Below the pieces are notes generated by a model that worked only from the letters and a program-made list of their open reading frames with translations, ran no database searches and had not been told where the DNA came from. A stretch of 8,267 nt of DNA, from positions 1 to 8,267 of the forward strand of contig JAPUIP010000475.1 in the NCBI GenBank assembly GCA_027296925.1. The letters run 5' to 3'. Of this stretch, positions 6,388 through 8,267 are shown piece by piece (positions within the stretch are counted from its first letter, which is position 1; every line of letters begins with the position of its first letter). Both the position numbers and the translations under genes were made by a program. The stretch is from Candidatus Poribacteria bacterium. GTDB lineage: Bacteria; Poribacteria; WGA-4E; PCPOR2b.

Positions 6388-6549
6388 AGTAATCTGCTTC
6401 CGTTGTTCGAGACGTGAGGTGTGATTTACGATTCTTGTAGGTCAAGGGGAATTGAATACCTTCTATTGACGATTGAAAACTCAGCGGGCTCGGGACTAAG
6501 AAGCATGAATGTCCGATACGCGTCCGAGCACGGCAGCGTGGATGAATCT
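6388..6549 (-). other. Gap with stem-loop between exporter and methyltransferase genes
   Basis: The 162-bp gap contains complementary arms GCTCGGGAC (6488-6496) and GTCCGAGC (6522-6529) with one bulged base and a 25-base loop. No U-run follows directly on the minus strand. TTGACC (minus strand, about 6436-6441) resembles a -35 box, but no good -10 follows at 16-18 bases. The gap may be an internal promoter, an mRNA processing site or plain spacer. It leaves open whether the exporter and methyltransferase share one transcript. Confidence 0.3.
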
Positions 6550-6570
6550 TCAATCTTCAATTTCAATTTC
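6545..6570. repeat. Short tandem repeats over the exporter stop codon
   Basis: The plus strand reads AATCTTC twice (6545-6551, 6552-6558) and then AATTTC twice (6559-6564, 6565-6570). The minus-strand TGA stop (6550-6552) falls inside. They encode the acidic tail EIEIED. Slippage here would change only the last residues. Confidence 0.5.
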
Positions 6571-8267
6571 TTTGTCGTCCTTTCCGCCGCCGACCGCCAT
6601 AATTGCCGTTGTTTCTTGCTGGGTATGAACCAGATTGTAGAAGAGCCCCTTTCGATCCATCAACTCTTCATGCGTGCCGACCTCCGCAATCTTACCGTCG
6701 TCCAGCACAACCAACCGGTCCGCGTTGCGCAACGTTGAGAGCCGGTGGGCGATGGCAAAGGTGGTTCGACCTTTGACCAACCGAGCGATGGCCGTCTGAA
6801 TCTTTTTCTCGGTCGGGGTATCGAGCGAGGAGGTCGCTTCATCAAGGATCAGGATCTTGGGGTCATGCAGAATCGCTCGCGCGATGGAGATTCGCTGCTT
6901 CTCACCGCCGGAGAGTTTGTTCCCACGCTCACCGACCATCGTATCATAGCCGTCTGGCTTGGCGACGATGAACTCATGCGCTTCAGCAGCCATCGCTGCC
7001 CGAACGACCTCGTCAAAGGTTGCATCCGGCTTCGCATAGCGTATGTTATCGGCAATCGTGCTGTTGAAGAGGGTGGGTTCCTGGTGCACCAGCCCAATAT
7101 TGGAGCGCAGGTCCTCAAGACGGAGCGCCCGTATATCCACCCCGTCGATCTCCAAACTTCCACGATTGATATCATAGAACCGGCAAATCAGGTTAATGAT
7201 CGTGCTCTTGCCGACGCCAGATTTGCCCACCAGGCCGATCATCTCGCCCGGCGCAACATCCAAGTTGATTTCTTTGAGAACAGGCTTGCCGGGGTCGTAA
7301 CCAAACGCGGTGTCCTTGAAGGTCACTCGTCCTTCGATGTCGGGCATTGGTATCGCATCCGGGGCATTGAACGGCTCGGTTGGCGTGTCCATAACCTCGA
7401 AGATTCGCTCGGCGCCTACAAACGCTCGCAGCATGAAGTTGTAAACCTCGCCGAACCACTGAAGGGGACGGTAGAGCATCCAGAGGTAACTGATAAACGC
7501 CACCAACTCACCCAGTTTCAAATCTCCGCCAAGAAGCTGCTGGCCACCAAAATACCAAACGAAGAACACACCGAAACTCATCAGGAAGTTTGTTATCGTG
7601 AAGAACACGAACCATGCCCGATCGGCGCTGACGCTCACCTGACGAAGTTCGTCGTTTCGTTCATCAAAACGTATGCTCTCTCGCTTTTCTTGGGAGAAGG
7701 CTTTCACCAATCGAATCCCTGTGATTGACTCGTTTAGGTGGGCGGAGAAACGCCCCCACTTGGTAGACCAGCGACGCCAATAGCGTTCCATACGCGTCCA
7801 GATCAGCATTCCCCCCAAAACGATTGGCGGCACGGGGAGCAGCACATAAAGGGTGAGTAGCCAATTTTTGTATAGTAGCAGCGCAAAAATCCCCAGTAGC
7901 AACAAAATGTTAGAAAAAATGAAGGGAACGTCGAAGGCGATGTATTCCTCCAGGCGGTCCGCATCGTTGGTCATTCGGGATATGAGCGCTCCCACTTTGC
8001 GTTTGTCGTAAAACCGCAAAGGCAGAAACTGAAGGCAACGATAAAGCTCAGCCCGGATGTCCGCGGAGGCACGAAAGCCCAGCCAACTACTCAACGCTGT
8101 GCGCCCCACCTGGGAAAGCCAGCTTAGCAGGCGAATCCCGAAAAGCCCCGCCACGAGCCACACAAGCAGTACGAAGTTTGACCGTGGTGTGAGGACATCG
8201 TCAATGATGCGCTGCGTGATGAACGGTGGAAGCAACTCTATCAGTGCGCCAACCACCGAGACCACCA
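6550..8267 (-). CDS. ABC exporter half-transporter, permease fused to ATPase (5' end cut off)
   Basis: The 571 visible residues belong to a B-family (MsbA/multidrug-like) exporter that uses ATP to move a substrate out across the inner membrane, normally as a dimer. The first visible codons are GTG GTC, read as Val, inside the first membrane helix, so the true start lies beyond the window. The permease part (to about residue 285) keeps about six helices and typical loops such as FYDKRKVGALISRMTNDADR (85-104). The ATPase is complete: Walker A GKSGVGKS (347-354), Q-loop Q395, signature LSGGE (451-455), Walker B and E476 in ILILDEATSSLD (471-482), and H-loop H507. It should be active. The C-terminus adds a short acidic tail, KDDKEIEIED. 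The methyltransferase and DUF1854 genes follow on the same strand. Substrate unknown; a peptide, lipid or drug cannot be distinguished. Confidence 0.95.
   Translation of the reverse strand, partial: VVSVVGALIELLPPFITQRIIDDVLTPRSNFVLLVWLVAGLFGIRLLSWLSQVGRTALSSWLGFRASADIRAELYRCLQFLPLRFYDKRKVGALISRMTNDADRLEEYIAFDVPFIFSNILLLLGIFALLLYKNWLLTLYVLLPVPPIVLGGMLIWTRMERYWRRWSTKWGRFSAHLNESITGIRLVKAFSQEKRESIRFDERNDELRQVSVSADRAWFVFFTITNFLMSFGVFFVWYFGGQQLLGGDLKLGELVAFISYLWMLYRPLQWFGEVYNFMLRAFVGAERIFEVMDTPTEPFNAPDAIPMPDIEGRVTFKDTAFGYDPGKPVLKEINLDVAPGEMIGLVGKSGVGKSTIINLICRFYDINRGSLEIDGVDIRALRLEDLRSNIGLVHQEPTLFNSTIADNIRYAKPDATFDEVVRAAMAAEAHEFIVAKPDGYDTMVGERGNKLSGGEKQRISIARAILHDPKILILDEATSSLDTPTEKKIQTAIARLVKGRTTFAIAHRLSTLRNADRLVVLDDGKIAEVGTHEELMDRKGLFYNLVHTQQETTAIMAVGGGKDDKEIEIED

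Noticed and set aside
6745..7728. Long plus-strand open frame of 327 codons
   Set aside because: It is exactly antisense to the ABC transporter, whose Walker A, signature, Walker B and H-loop are all on the minus strand; it is a codon-bias shadow.

Overview
This 8.3 kb stretch is bacterial chromosomal DNA of moderate GC content. No rRNA, tRNA, phage, plasmid or transposase signature is visible. The mix of a eukaryote-like Ser/Thr kinase with zinc ribbons, a von Willebrand A (vWA) protein and a DUF1854-linked ABC exporter, plus a dispersed palindromic repeat that translates as ILRFAQDD, suggests an environmental, probably uncultured lineage with a large signalling repertoire. Candidatus Poribacteria, Chloroflexota or a similar phylum would fit, but the sequence does not settle this.

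Layout: (1) At the left edge, on the minus strand, is a small secreted protein (27-500) with a clean signal peptide and a perfect Shine-Dalgarno site. (2) A divergent non-coding region of 573 bp (501-1073) follows. It is rich in small inverted repeats and contains a striking 37-bp operator-like palindrome at 776-812. (3) A plus-strand cluster at 1074-5027 comprises a vWA protein with an intact metal-ion-dependent adhesion site (MIDAS), a 43-codon micro-ORF with a strong ribosome site, and an 822-residue membrane Ser/Thr kinase. The kinase start lies 2 bases after the micro-ORF stop and has no ribosome site of its own, so translational coupling is likely. (4) A minus-strand cluster at 8267-5037 converges on the kinase gene, with 9 bp between the stop codons. 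In reading order it holds an ABC exporter half-transporter (5' end outside the window), a class I SAM-dependent methyltransferase and a DUF1854 protein.

Working together: the plus-strand genes look like a signalling pair. The kinase is membrane-anchored and carries three zinc ribbons, a duplicated helical module and an Ig-like domain that should all lie in the cytoplasm. The vWA protein is a plausible partner or substrate, and its basic, Thr-rich C-terminal tail is a candidate phosphorylation site. The minus-strand genes look like an export operon: ABC exporters and DUF1854 proteins are often neighbours, and here a methyltransferase sits between them. No phosphatase or FHA protein, and no direct evidence for the exporter's substrate, is present in the window.
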